Source: CAVRAW01 sp963716135
GTDB lineage: Bacteria; Planctomycetota; Planctomycetia; Pirellulales; JADZDJ01
Assembly (NCBI GenBank): GCA_963716135.1
Contig: OY970289.1
Span: 4,092,001 to 4,156,000 of the forward strand
Direction: 5' to 3'
DNA: 64,000 nucleotides
Shown: positions 33,009-41,383 of the stretch, piece by piece
Numbering within the stretch: position 1 is the first letter of the stretch
Layout of the letters: every line of letters starts with the position of its first letter
Made by a program: the position numbers and the translations under genes
Notes under the pieces: generated by a model
Seen by the model: the letters and a program-made list of their open reading frames with translations, nothing else
Told to the model about the DNA's origin: nothing
Databases searched by the model: none

Positions 33009-33353
33009 ATGGTATTCATTCTAATTGCAGCTTGCGCATACATTCTTTACACCTGTGTCGCGTCGTATGCTGTGCTGTGCCCCGAGTACCGCTATCGATT
33101 GGCAGTCCTTGTCGCATTCTGTGCAACGGCTGTCACGTTTCCGTTGCAGGCGATTCCAATTTCCAATGATCAATGTATTGCAGTCGTGGCAAGCCAATTT
33201 GTGGCCGAGCAATTTGAATTGCCGTTTTTTGTTGCGTTGCAATCGTTCGTCCTCGGCCTGCCTCTAATAAGTGGCCTCCTAGCGGGCACGGTGGTCATAG
33301 TGCTTCAAAAATACAAATTGGGTCGGAACGTGAAGATCGCTGATTGTTCATAA
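33009..33353 (+). CDS. Three-helix membrane protein
   Basis: 114 residues: MVFILIAACAYILYTCVASY, YRLAVLVAFCATAVTFPLQA and LPLISGLLAGTVVIVLQKY are membrane helices; a loop with QFVAEQFELPFF lies between the last two. No family recognised. Headed by R2. Confidence 0.55.
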   Translation: MVFILIAACAYILYTCVASYAVLCPEYRYRLAVLVAFCATAVTFPLQAIPISNDQCIAVVASQFVAEQFELPFFVALQSFVLGLPLISGLLAGTVVIVLQKYKLGRNVKIADCS

Positions 33354-33613
33354 ATTGCCGTTCGAACAAAGGGCTGGAACAATCTCCACAGGTGTAAGGC
33401 TTATCGTCGCCGCGATTTTCCATTTGCCCTCTGGCGGTGGAGTGGGTATGGGCTAGCTGCCGGATTCGGCGCAGGAATCGGGGTAGCTATCGGCCAAAAG
33501 AAAGTGCGCAGTGACGCTCGCAGATTAGCCCCGATTGTTCGGGAAGCCTAAAGAATTGTCGGGCAAAAGAGATTTGCCGGGCATAGCCCCTGCCGCCGCG
33601 TGGGGATACGCAC
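33354..33613. other. Gap with decayed coding sequence and partial R2
   Basis: About 33429-33550 encodes a Gly-rich membrane stretch in one frame (AAGFGAGIGVAIGQKKVRSD) without a start, probably a gene remnant. The end, CCCCTGCCGCCGCGTGGGGA at about 33587-33606, is a partial R2 copy lacking the -10 part and lies 7 bases before the next ATG. Confidence 0.5.
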
Positions 33614-34066
33614 ATGTCCAATCAACGCCTAAGGAAGTCGACAAAATTCCGTGGATGTCTGCTCGCATTGGCGCCTCTGGCAGTAGCCGGAATAATTGCG
33701 TTCCTTTGGATACGACCTGACGAAACTACTGCTCGTCGGGCGTTGCCATCCAGTGCGGAGGACATCCACGAGTGGGAACAGGACTTCGGCTTTTTGCCGG
33801 ACTTCACCTATCACCTAAAGGCCAAAATTACAGAAGAGCATTTCCACCACTATGTCGACAAATTCGGTCTCACTCCACACACATCCACGCGTCAATATAC
33901 ACAGTCAGCCGATTGGTTAAGCTGGGAATCGCTGCCTGGCTCTGTCGGCGACTGGTGGAACCCATCCAACTCTTTGGAATTTACATTCGTCCGTCAGGAA
34001 GATGATTTTTGGATGTTTGCAAAGTACGAACACGGATACCTTTACTTAACTGCGTTGGACCACTGA
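33614..34066 (+). CDS. Single-pass membrane protein, unknown
   Basis: 150 residues: basic start (MSNQRLRKSTKFRG), one helix (CLLALAPLAVAGIIAFLWI) and an outside domain with many aromatic residues (DFGFLPDFTYHLKAKITEEH, LEFTFVRQEDDFWMFAKYEH). The outside part looks like a small alpha/beta domain. Headed by a partial R2. Confidence 0.6.
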   Translation: MSNQRLRKSTKFRGCLLALAPLAVAGIIAFLWIRPDETTARRALPSSAEDIHEWEQDFGFLPDFTYHLKAKITEEHFHHYVDKFGLTPHTSTRQYTQSADWLSWESLPGSVGDWWNPSNSLEFTFVRQEDDFWMFAKYEHGYLYLTALDH

Positions 34067-34130
34067 TGCATTCCCCAGCAACGCCGTTAAGAGACGGCAC
34101 TAATTATTAGCTGTTGTCGGCCTGCAACGC

Positions 34131-34164
34131 CCGTCGGCTACAATCATCCTGCCGCCGCGTGGGA
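34131..34164 (+). repeat. R2 repeat copy 6
   Basis: CGTCGGCTACAATCATCCTG then CCGCCGCGTGGG. The GGAGG part is altered to GATCGAG; the next ATG is 41 bases on. A small hairpin GCCGT-TAAGAG-ACGGC lies upstream at 34083-34098. Confidence 0.65.
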
Positions 34165-34204
34165 TCGAGCAACTTTTCAGGTGCAGAAGCGTTAGGGGTC
34201 GGAC

Positions 34205-34684
34205 ATGAAAAATAATCCCCCGCCGGATGTCGAAACACTCATGCAGCAGATGAACCAATCTGCGTTCAAGGTGGCATCCTCGTATGGAGTGGCTTTGGAT
34301 TACTCGGACGAATCGGTGCAAGGCGTAGAGTCGATACTCGGTGATTTTCACAATGAGTTCAAAAAAACGAAAGACGATTCTGGCCTGCGGGGAATTGCAC
34401 TATTCTTTGCGGCTTATCTCGGTGAAGTAATTCGTCGCAAGGGGCTTGGAGGATCATGGAGTAGGAACCATCCCACCATCGGAGAAGACTCGTTCCCGTT
34501 TGCGTGGAATGGGGGTGATTTATTCCTTTACGGATGGTGCCAGAAGCGAATCTTCGATGGCAAGGAGGATGATGTCTGGATCAAATATCGGGTGTGCGTT
34601 CTCGACAAGCTCAAGGTCGCCGAACCGAGTACCACACCCGAGCGCAAGAGACACCGCTGGCTACCGCGATTTATGCGATGGTAG
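34205..34684 (+). CDS. Soluble hypothetical protein
   Basis: 159 residues, cytoplasmic, with SVQGVESILGDFHNEFKKTK and GIALFFAAYLGEVIRRKGLG followed by a beta-rich part (FPFAWNGGDLFLYGWCQKRI, VWIKYRVCVLDK). The middle resembles small Imm/DUF3806-like proteins that have a conserved AAYLGEV-x-R helix, but I am not sure of the family. Basic C-terminal tail. Confidence 0.55.
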   Translation: MKNNPPPDVETLMQQMNQSAFKVASSYGVALDYSDESVQGVESILGDFHNEFKKTKDDSGLRGIALFFAAYLGEVIRRKGLGGSWSRNHPTIGEDSFPFAWNGGDLFLYGWCQKRIFDGKEDDVWIKYRVCVLDKLKVAEPSTTPERKRHRWLPRFMRW

Positions 34685-34689
34685 CCGCT

Positions 34690-34847
34690 CCGCTCCCATC
34701 AACCCAACCGTTTCTCGACAGTCCCAACAAACGACCGAGTTAATGGGACTAGGATCTCGTGCCGGAAATTCAAGCGTTTGATGAAATCGGCAGATCGATC
34801 AGGCTGAAACGCAGAATTGGTTCCGGCGGTGCTTCGTTAAACCAACG
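34690..34847 (+). repeat. R1 repeat copy
   Basis: CCCATCAACCCAACCGTTTC, TCGACAGTCCCAACAAACGA, CCGAGTTAATGGGACTAGG, GTGCCGGAAATTCAAGCGTT, TGATGAAATCGGCAG, GAAACGCAGAATTGGTTCCG and GCTTCGTTAAACCAACG. Left arm CCCAT with ATGGG keeps the pairing although the bases differ from other copies. Confidence 0.75.
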
Positions 34848-34940
34848 ATTCGCGAACTCCACTGTCGCTTGGAGTGCCGCAGAGGATTCTCGGGCGGACG
34901 TCCGTGCCAGCGGGGTGCAAACCCACGTTGGCTTTGAGGG

Positions 34941-37349
34941 TCAAGGTTCCTGGGTCGCAGTGGCAGGTTCAGTGCTCCCGCTCGCTGCGCTGGCGATTGC
35001 CAGGGCCTTAAGTGCGTCCGCATCCTTGTAATCGGTCGCTTTGCACGCCTCTTTCGCCAATTCCAGAGCCCAGTCGATGTGGCGCAATTCGGCGTGCGGC
35101 GAAGTGGCCAAAGTCACAACGAAGCCATTCAGATTCCCCAAATTGAAATTATGGGGATTGCCGGCGCGCAATACTCCACGGTACATCTTATAGACAACCG
35201 ATTGAACGTCTGCGGCGCGATCGAGGCGTCCCAAAGCGGCAAACATGTTGGCGATCGAGGTGAATAGATCGATACGGAGTACGCTAGGAACGCTCTCAAT
35301 CGACTTGAGGCGGGAGCAGACCTCTTCCAGGACCGCCAGCGCCGCCGCATTGTCGCCCGCTTGCCGATGAACATTCGCGAGCCGTTCCGCAGCGGTCAGA
35401 CTTCTGGAGTGCGTCGGTCCAAGCACACGATATTGCACAGCCAACAGCCTCTTGAGTTCCTTGGCGGCTTCTTCGTAGCGATGAAGCTCGTGGAGGCAAG
35501 CGGCATAATTGTAATCTGCATCCATGGTGCGGGTTTGATCCTCACCAATGACTGCGCGCTCTCCGAGGGCCGCAGCTTGGGCATGTTCGAGCGCTTTTTC
35601 AGCCTGTCCTCGGTGACGCAGCACCCAGGCATATTGAGATTGCGCCTCTAAGGTGCGCTCGTGCCGTGGACCCAAATTTTCGAGAGCCCGCCGGTACGTC
35701 TTCTCGGCGAATGCGAGATCATCTGTGTCGTGTAACTCTTGGAGTACAACAACTAAATAAATCGCGGTGCGAATCGTGTCCGGATGACCTTCCCCCAGCA
35801 CCTTAGATTGATCGGATAGCGTTTTCTTCAACGACTCCTTCGCATCGCTGAGCCGATGTGCCTTGAACAGGGAGGACCCGAGATAGCTGCGGCTCAAGAG
35901 GGTGTTGGGATCCAATTCACCTGCAAGCGTGCGTCGCAGCGCAATGGCCATCTCGAACTGTTGTACCGCTTTATCGGGCTCGTCAACTTGACTGAAAACC
36001 TCGCCGAAGCGATGGCGGATCGTGGCGCGAAGTTCCGGATCGTCGGGGAATCGCTCGTCGATTCTGCTGGCCGCAAGATCCAACGCTTCCAACAAACTGA
36101 TGCCTGCCCGGCCAGATCGATTGGGGTCGGCTAAACCGAATACTTCTTCCGTAAAAAACGCATTAACACCCTGGGCACGCTGCTGCTGAAACTCGGCCTT
36201 CGCCAGCGCACTTTTGGCAGCGCTGGCTTCACGTAAGGCAGCGCTTGCTTCGCGCGAGGCGGAGACCGCGAAGTACGAAGACGTGGCGATTCCTAGACTC
36301 AAAATTGCCAATACCACCACCAACAATCCCGCCACCACCGGGTTCCGTCGGCACCACCGCCAGGCGCGTTCGGCCCGCCCCGCAGGCCGAGCATGAATCG
36401 GTTCGCCTGCCAAGAATCGTTTCAAGTCATCAGCCAGTTCCTGAGCCGTTTGGTAACGCTTAGCCGCCTCCTTTTCCAGACATTTGAGCGTAATCGTATC
36501 CAGGTCGCGTGAAACGCTCCCCTTGAGTTTCCGCGGGCTAGGCGGTTCTTCATCGAGGATTTGAACGATCAGCATCCGGGCGTCGCCGCGGAAGGGAAGT
36601 TCCCCGGTCAACAGTTCGAATAAGATCACCCCCAACGCATACACGTCGCTGCGGCGATCGGCCTGGTGGCCTTCCCCACGTGCTTGCTCCGGCGACATAT
36701 ACGCCGGAGTGCCCAGCACCTGCCCTTCGACCGTCATGGCAATCTCACCGGTCTCGCGGCGGGCCAGTCCGAAATCGATCACATGCGGCTCACCGTCCCG
36801 ATCCAGCATGATGTTGCTGGGCTTCAAATCGCGGTGCACAACACCCGCTTCATGCGCATGGTGCAGGGCTTCGGCAATCTTCACCACCAATTCGGCCGCT
36901 TCCCGGGAAGTTAACCGCTGTCCCGTGAGCCATTCGCTGAGGTTCGCTCCGTCGATGTAATCGGTGACGATATAAACGGTATCGGACTCGCGCCCAACTT
37001 CATGCACGCCGGCAATCCTGGGATGGTTCAACTGGGCCGCCGCTCGGGCATCGCGCAGAAACGCATCGGTTTCTTTCGGATCGAGATCCCGCTGCCGCGG
37101 AATCTTAATGGCCACCGTCCGCTGCAATTGCGTATCGCGTGCCTTCCAGACAGTGCCGAAGCGGCCCGAGCCGACATGCTCGAGTAGTTCAAAATGCCCC
37201 AGAACCTGTACGCCGGGTCGGTAGGTATTGGTGGCGTCGTTTCCCGACAGACTGAAACTGCTGCCGCAGGCCGGGCAGAGCATATCGGCCCAAGAATCCT
37301 GCTCGACCGAATCAAACGGCACGTGGCAATGCGGACAGCGTATTTGCAT
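34941..37349 (-). CDS. Ser/Thr protein kinase with N-terminal zinc ribbon and C-terminal TPR region
   Basis: An 802-residue membrane receptor kinase of a type common in planctomycetes. The start MQIRCPHCHVPFDSVEQDSW with CPACGSSF is a C4 zinc ribbon. The kinase domain covers about residues 48-310: VGSGRFGTVWKARD (Gly loop), VAIKIPRQ (Lys), HRDLKPSNIM (catalytic Asp), DFGLARRE, TPAYMSPEQARGEG (activation loop). One membrane helix follows (PVVAGLLVVVLAILSLGIAT, about 340-360), then about 400 residues of tetratricopeptide helices (repeated A-x-x-x-Y-x-x-A-L patterns). All catalytic residues are present. No partner phosphatase or FHA protein is near. Confidence 0.92.
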   Translation of the reverse strand: MQIRCPHCHVPFDSVEQDSWADMLCPACGSSFSLSGNDATNTYRPGVQVLGHFELLEHVGSGRFGTVWKARDTQLQRTVAIKIPRQRDLDPKETDAFLRDARAAAQLNHPRIAGVHEVGRESDTVYIVTDYIDGANLSEWLTGQRLTSREAAELVVKIAEALHHAHEAGVVHRDLKPSNIMLDRDGEPHVIDFGLARRETGEIAMTVEGQVLGTPAYMSPEQARGEGHQADRRSDVYALGVILFELLTGELPFRGDARMLIVQILDEEPPSPRKLKGSVSRDLDTITLKCLEKEAAKRYQTAQELADDLKRFLAGEPIHARPAGRAERAWRWCRRNPVVAGLLVVVLAILSLGIATSSYFAVSASREASAALREASAAKSALAKAEFQQQRAQGVNAFFTEEVFGLADPNRSGRAGISLLEALDLAASRIDERFPDDPELRATIRHRFGEVFSQVDEPDKAVQQFEMAIALRRTLAGELDPNTLLSRSYLGSSLFKAHRLSDAKESLKKTLSDQSKVLGEGHPDTIRTAIYLVVVLQELHDTDDLAFAEKTYRRALENLGPRHERTLEAQSQYAWVLRHRGQAEKALEHAQAAALGERAVIGEDQTRTMDADYNYAACLHELHRYEEAAKELKRLLAVQYRVLGPTHSRSLTAAERLANVHRQAGDNAAALAVLEEVCSRLKSIESVPSVLRIDLFTSIANMFAALGRLDRAADVQSVVYKMYRGVLRAGNPHNFNLGNLNGFVVTLATSPHAELRHIDWALELAKEACKATDYKDADALKALAIASAASGSTEPATATQEP

Positions 37350-37485
37350 GCGTCACTCTCGCAGGACGCCAAGGCCGAGGCGAACTTGACCCTCGTGATT
37401 ATCCGCTGGATCGCGGGCAATGTAAATCTTCAGTAAGTCGCGAAACACTTACCTTGGGACATTTGTGTGGGCTTTGACCCTTCCT

Positions 37486-37556
37486 TGTCTCATCAACCTA
37501 ACTGTTTCTCAATCGTCCAATAAAACCACCCGTTTACGAGAGCAGGGTTGATCCGT
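37486..37556 (+). repeat. R1 repeat, left half
   Basis: GTCTCATCAACCTAACTGTT, TCTCAATCGTCCAATAAAAC and CACCCGTTTACGAGAGCAGG. Nearly the same start as the copy at 57450 (GTCTCATCAACCTACCCGTT). The right half is missing. Confidence 0.7.
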
Positions 37557-37557
37557 C

Positions 37558-37824
37558 TTAATGACTCCTTCTGAAAATGGCGTCCTCGAGCTCTTCGACT
37601 ACTTCTTTTTGACCGGCTTCTTCAGCGCGCTGTATTGCGGTTTTTTCTCGACTGTCGCGCAAATAAATGTTTGCGCCATGGCTTAGTAAGAGTGCAACAA
37701 TTGATATGACCCACACGGACCGTCCAAGTTCGTTTGGTGGATTCAAAATGGCTGGCATTACGACGTTGGCTTCTGGAAGGATTTCCAGTACGTTGATTGG
37801 GATCACAAAGCCGATGGGGCACAA
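37558..37824 (-). pseudogene. Ankyrin-repeat remnant behind a membrane-like segment
   Basis: The C-terminal part LLLSHGANIYLRDSREKTAI with QRAEEAGQKEVVEELEDAI is a standard ankyrin repeat plus capping helix. The 45 residues before it are hydrophobic and not ankyrin-like, and one repeat alone cannot fold, so this is probably the tail of a lost longer gene. Confidence 0.5.
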
Positions 37825-37899
37825 TTAATGCGCCAACGGCGTCGCTACAATCGCCTCGCCGACTGCAAAAATGCGTAAATTGAATCTGGAGAATCTGCC

Positions 37900-38295
37900 A
37901 TGGCTGCCATTGAAACTGCCAAGGATTACCACACGGTCACACCGTATTTGATTGTGGAAAACGTGGCGCGGCTGATTGAGTTTTTGAGGGAGGCATTTGG
38001 CGGGACTGAGCGGATTCGCGTGCCAAGGGCCGATGGTTCGGTGATGCACGCCGAAGTGCAGATCGGCGATTCGATCGTGGCGATGGGGGAGCCGACCGGC
38101 ACCGTGAAAGCCATGCCGGCCTCGATATTTCTGCGGGTGCAGGATGCCGATGCGGCGTATCTCAAGGCACTTCAGGCCGGGGGCACTTCGGTGAGCGAGC
38201 CAAAGGATCAGCCGCATGCCGGCGAACGGTATGGGGGGGTGAAAGACCCGTGCGGCAATCTTTGGTGGCCGGCGGCAGCCATCGACGGGCACTAA
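37900..38295 (+). CDS. VOC superfamily (glyoxalase/PhnB-like) protein
   Basis: 131 residues with two beta-alpha-beta-beta-beta units: HTVTPYLIVENVARLIEFLR, EAFGGTERIRVPRADGSVMH, AEVQIGDSIVAMGEP, then ASIFLRVQDADAAYLKALQA and YGGVKDPCGNLWWPAA. Metal-ligand positions of the family (H11, E48 region, and the late Gly-Asn-Trp motif) are partly kept; the PhnB/YkcA-like subgroup often lacks one. Role unknown (small-molecule binding or modification). Complete length. Confidence 0.85.
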   Translation: MAAIETAKDYHTVTPYLIVENVARLIEFLREAFGGTERIRVPRADGSVMHAEVQIGDSIVAMGEPTGTVKAMPASIFLRVQDADAAYLKALQAGGTSVSEPKDQPHAGERYGGVKDPCGNLWWPAAAIDGH

Positions 38296-38355
38296 GCGCT
38301 GACACTCCCAATGCTGCCGGGTCGCAGGGTTTTGATTGTCTGAATGCCCGAAATC

Positions 38356-38393
38356 GTCTCAGCAACTCGTGAATGGCGGGACGTCCAATTAAA
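38356..38393 (+). repeat. R1 repeat, left-arm fragment
   Basis: GTCTCAGCAACTCGTGAATG then GCGGGACGTCCAATTAAA, nearly identical to 16786-16820. It stops about where the IS110 element is likely to begin, so the element may have entered an R1 copy. Confidence 0.6.
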
Positions 38394-39600
38394 AGAATCC
38401 CATGTAAGCCGTGTGCCTGTTGACCGCTTTGACAGCGGTCAACAGGTTAGTGGGTGACTTCAACTCCCCCACGTTCCCCAAAGGAGCACACGACCATGTC
38501 ACGGATTCTGGCAATCGACCTGGGCAAATTCAAGTCAGTGACCTGTCTGTTGGACACCGCTACGAACCAGACGGAGTTCTGGACCATGACCACCGATCGG
38601 CAGTACCTGCTGGCGGTGCTCAAGAAGTACGCGCCGGAACTGGTGGTGATTGAGTCCTGCAGCCTGGCCGGTTGGGTTCACGACGTCTGCACCGCGGAGG
38701 GCTACCAGGTGCTGGTCTGCAACCCCAACCAAGAAGCGTGGAAGTGGAAGCACGTCAAACGCAAGACCGACCGGGACGACGCGCTGAAGTTGGCCAAGCT
38801 GGCCGCGCTGGAACAGCTCGTGCCGGTGTACATCCCCTGCCGCCCACAACGGGAATATCGCCGGCTGGTAAAGTATCGCCAAGTGGTCTTGGGACGAATC
38901 AACCGCGTGCAGAACAACATCCGCTCGATCTTTGCCCAGCGGGGGATGGAGATGATGCGGGGTCCGAAAGCGTGGGCATTGGAAAGATACGAGGAGCTCG
39001 CTCAACATCGCAAACCACTGGCCGAGTGTTCCTTGGACGAGTTGTGGCGGGGCGAGTTGGACCTGGAGCTGATCCAGTTGGACCACCTCCGACAACAGCA
39101 GCACGACATCCACCAGCAGCTCCAGGCGCTGGCGCGGGCTGACCAGCGCGTGCAGCTGCTCGAGACGATCCCTGGCGTGGGGCGTAGGACGGCGGAAGTC
39201 GTGGTGGCCTACCTGGATGATCCGCATCGCTTCCGAAACGCGCGGCAAGTCTCGTCCTACGCCGGCATGGTTCCGCGTCGTTATCAATCCGGCGAGATGG
39301 ACCGCCAGGGGCGGATTCACAAACGGGGCCCACGACAGCTGCGTAGCGCCCTGGTCGAAGCGGCCTGGCTGATGCTGCGCTACAACCCTTGGGCCCGGTC
39401 GGTCTACGAGCGACTCACCGGCGGGCAGAAGACCCGCAAGAAGAAGGCGATCGTGGCGGTGGCTCGTAAGCTACTGGTGCGTTGTTGGGTGATGCTCTTG
39501 CGGAAAGAACCTTGGCAGCAGGCGCCCCGGATCGCGAAGTCCGTTGCTGTTTGATGAATCGTTGCGACTTGAATCTGGAGTAGGATTTGCCTTCCGCTTC
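38394..39600 (+). mobile_element. IS110-family element (ends not defined)
   Basis: The element contains one transposase gene. IS110 elements lack clear terminal inverted repeats, so the ends are estimates from the R1 break on the left and the loss of coding sequence on the right. A perfect 13-bp hairpin, CCTGTTGACCGCT with AGCGGTCAACAGG, at 38417-38447 lies in the 5' noncoding part, where IS110 elements encode their bridge RNA. Confidence 0.6.
38496..39554 (+). CDS. IS110-family transposase (DEDD recombinase)
   Basis: 352 residues. The N-terminal RuvC-like DEDD domain is seen as LAIDLGKFKSVTCLL, VVIESCSLAGWVHDVC and the KTDRDDALKLAKLAA motif with the two late Asp residues; the C-terminal transposase_20 part has TIPGVGRRTAEVVVAYLDDP, SYAGMVPRRYQSGE and RGPRQLRSALVEAAW with the catalytic Ser region. 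ATG 38496 has AAAGGAG upstream. All motifs are intact, so it could be active. Confidence 0.92.
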   Translation: MSRILAIDLGKFKSVTCLLDTATNQTEFWTMTTDRQYLLAVLKKYAPELVVIESCSLAGWVHDVCTAEGYQVLVCNPNQEAWKWKHVKRKTDRDDALKLAKLAALEQLVPVYIPCRPQREYRRLVKYRQVVLGRINRVQNNIRSIFAQRGMEMMRGPKAWALERYEELAQHRKPLAECSLDELWRGELDLELIQLDHLRQQQHDIHQQLQALARADQRVQLLETIPGVGRRTAEVVVAYLDDPHRFRNARQVSSYAGMVPRRYQSGEMDRQGRIHKRGPRQLRSALVEAAWLMLRYNPWARSVYERLTGGQKTRKKKAIVAVARKLLVRCWVMLLRKEPWQQAPRIAKSVAV

Positions 39601-39730
39601 GGCTTGGGTGCCGCGTGCAGCTCGGAACTACGGTCTGATCCCCGAGATCGGTTAAACGAATGAGCAGCGCGGCTATTGAATGAACTCCTGAGACGACGCA
39701 CAAGAAATTCCCGCTCAGGGAAGAGAAACA

Positions 39731-39867
39731 GGCGTCGGCAACTCGAATAGTCGACTAAATCCGAAACGGAACGCGAAACAACCACCTCGGCTCGAGTTCC
39801 GCGATCGGGACTCGGCAACAGGCGAAATTAGATAGTACCACCGTTGACCCACACACGGCTTCATAGT
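39731..39867 (-). repeat. R3 repeat, copy 2 (inverted)
   Basis: Reverse complement of the copy at 17413-17531, with an added block of about 17 bases in the middle (CGCGGAACTCGAGC). Lies 180 bases after the IS110 transposase gene. It also stands beside an R1-like fragment (AAACAGGG). Confidence 0.75.
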
Positions 39868-39949
39868 CGACCCTGTTTTTGAAACAATGGCTACGCGCAA
39901 TGCAGGGCCGTCTTCGTAGCGTGGTATAATTTCGCCCGGAAGCATGAGA

Positions 39950-40040
39950 CGCTTGGAGGGAAGTCGCCAGCGATGGCCAGCGGATTAAGCGACCATTTTG
40001 GACAATCAAAGAGCTATTTGAACGATCAGCGGAAGGGTAG
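39950..40040 (+). pseudogene. IS1-like transposase tail, frameshifted
   Basis: One frame gives SPAMASGLSDHF and, after a one-base slip in the TTTT at 39995-39998, WTIKELFERSAEG to the stop at 40038-40040. It matches the end of the fragment at 7643-7942 (TAPAMAARLSKHVWTIKELL) in protein and DNA. Nothing of the rest of the transposase remains. Confidence 0.6.
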
Positions 40041-40042
40041 AT

Positions 40043-40357
40043 ATGAAAGAATCTCGCGCTGAGTTTGAGCGGCAGCTAGAAACCCAAAAGACATTAGACA
40101 GTGTACTCGAGTGGAACCGGATTCATTTTTGCGCATGGTTGTATGGCTGCGCGCTCACCGTCCTATTCCTATTGTTTTGCAAGCTTTTCAGCCCCGACCA
40201 CGAGATACATAACCCGCAAACAAATGAACAGAGGGCCGTACTCAAATACCTAATCATCCTGCCAATGGTCACCTTCGGCTATTGGGTGGCGTACTGGCAA
40301 TTCAAAGTAAAGAAAAAAATCGACGTGCTCCCAACCGACGAAATCAAAGAGGATTAG
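40043..40357 (+). CDS. Two-helix membrane protein
   Basis: 104 residues: a coiled-coil start (MKESRAEFERQLETQKTLDS), helix FCAWLYGCALTVLFLLFCKL, a short loop, and helix YLIILPMVTFGYWVAYWQF, then a Lys/Asp-rich cytoplasmic tail (KVKKKIDVLPTDEIKED). The ATG is 2 bases after the transposase-tail stop, with GGAAGGG upstream, so the ribosome site lies inside the dead transposase sequence. Unknown function. Confidence 0.55.
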   Translation: MKESRAEFERQLETQKTLDSVLEWNRIHFCAWLYGCALTVLFLLFCKLFSPDHEIHNPQTNEQRAVLKYLIILPMVTFGYWVAYWQFKVKKKIDVLPTDEIKED

Positions 40358-40400
40358 GTCGCCTGCTTTGTTCCAGCGGGACAGTGCCTAAGGCTGAGGA

Positions 40401-40574
40401 ATGCGAGACATCGCCATAACCGCAGCGGTGTTTTTGATCTGGTTAGCTGCACCGCTTATCGCTTTCTTTGCCAGCCGCAAGAATCACGGAATCGCCACCC
40501 GCATCGTTATCGCCATAGCGGTTGGCCTGGTTTGGACGTTGTTGTTGTGGGGCGTCCTGAAGCTTGGCGCGTAG
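40401..40574 (+). CDS. Very small two-helix membrane protein
   Basis: 57 residues, MRDIAITAAVFLIWLAAPLI then AFFASRKNHGIATRIVIAIA and VGLVWTLLLWGVLKLGA. Two helices joined by a basic loop (SRKNH). GAGGA abuts the ATG. Clear hydrophobic pattern and a good place between two small membrane genes support it. Confidence 0.5.
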   Translation: MRDIAITAAVFLIWLAAPLIAFFASRKNHGIATRIVIAIAVGLVWTLLLWGVLKLGA

Positions 40575-40582
40575 CCAACTCC

Positions 40583-40617
40583 GCTCAACTCCCGTGCCCA
40601 TCGGGTACAATGCGGGG
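40583..40617 (+). promoter_or_regulatory. Leaderless-type promoter, second copy
   Basis: CTCAACTCCCGTGCCCATCG then GGTACAATGCGGGG runs directly into ATG 40618. It matches the sequence before ATG 29277 with only two changes. Unlike R2 it has no separate Shine-Dalgarno. Confidence 0.5.
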
Positions 40618-41145
40618 ATGAAGTTTTTGTTTGCCGCGATACTGATTTGCATTGCCGTGCTGGCGGCGGTCTGCTTCATTGCTGTGACAGCTCCCAGCTT
40701 GGAGATAATCACGGGCAGCGGATCGTATTACAGTTGGAAGGTGGGAGAGCTGTATTATTTGCCGCCCTGCAGCAGAATTGCGTGGCGGCTGGCAATTTGG
40801 TGGCCGATATCGCTCGCCGTCACGCTCGGCGCGCTGATGATTTTCCGCCGCCTGCCAATGCGGGAAATGAATTTCAAAATACGAATGTGGTTCGGCCTTC
40901 CCTTACTGGCCTGCTCCGCATGGCTCGTCTACTACACCTTCACGGATTATGCAATTTTCGCCTTCTCTGATAACCAATTGATTCGGGCCGGATATTGGTT
41001 AGTGGCCGGTGCAGCGGTTGGTGCGGCGATCGCCATAGCCATCTGGCCACAAAGATGGCAGATTGGTGCGAAGATTTTGATATGGGGAGCCTTCGCAGGA
41101 AGCATCATCTGCACATTGATTCGCTATCCAGTGCCGCGCGAATGA
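40618..41145 (+). CDS. Four-to-five-helix membrane protein
   Basis: 175 residues: FLFAAILICIAVLAAVCFIA, IAWRLAIWWPISLAVTLGAL, WFGLPLLACSAWLVYYTF, YWLVAGAAVGAAIAIAIWP and AKILIWGAFAGSIICTLI as helices, with a loop between the first two (SLEIITGSGSYYSWKVGELY). No family recognised. The bases after its stop (GACTTTTTGGGCAGACTTCT) are shared with the end of the gene at 52723. Confidence 0.6.
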   Translation: MKFLFAAILICIAVLAAVCFIAVTAPSLEIITGSGSYYSWKVGELYYLPPCSRIAWRLAIWWPISLAVTLGALMIFRRLPMREMNFKIRMWFGLPLLACSAWLVYYTFTDYAIFAFSDNQLIRAGYWLVAGAAVGAAIAIAIWPQRWQIGAKILIWGAFAGSIICTLIRYPVPRE

Positions 41146-41209
41146 CTTTTTGGGCAGACTTCTGAGTTTTTGGGCAACTCGCCCTTTTTAGGCAATGCCG
41201 GTCACGCTG

Positions 41210-41360
41210 GTCTCATCAACTCACACGGATTATCGGACATCCCAATAAACCACCGAGTTTATGGGACAGTATTCGAGTGCCAGGAACTCAAGCGATTGAT
41301 GACACGGGCAGGCTGGTCCGGCTGAGCCGCAATATTTGATCCGGCGGTTGCTTCGTTAAT
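41210..41360 (+). repeat. R1 repeat, full copy
   Basis: GTCTCATCAACTCACACGGA, TTATCGGACATCCCAATAAA, CCACCGAGTTTATGGGACAG, GTGCCAGGAACTCAAGCGAT, TGATGACACGGGCAGG, TGGTCCGGCTGAGCCGCA and GGCGGTTGCTTCGTTAA. One of the best copies; it ends 23 bases before the GntR promoter. Confidence 0.85.
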
Positions 41361-41383
41361 GCTCTGCTACGGCGCCAGCTGGC

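Noticed and set aside
13138..34351. Minus-strand peptides with a shared RGGRVIVADG motif at several places
   Set aside because: They are the reverse complement of the R2 repeat, not a protein family; the shared residues follow from the DNA repeat.
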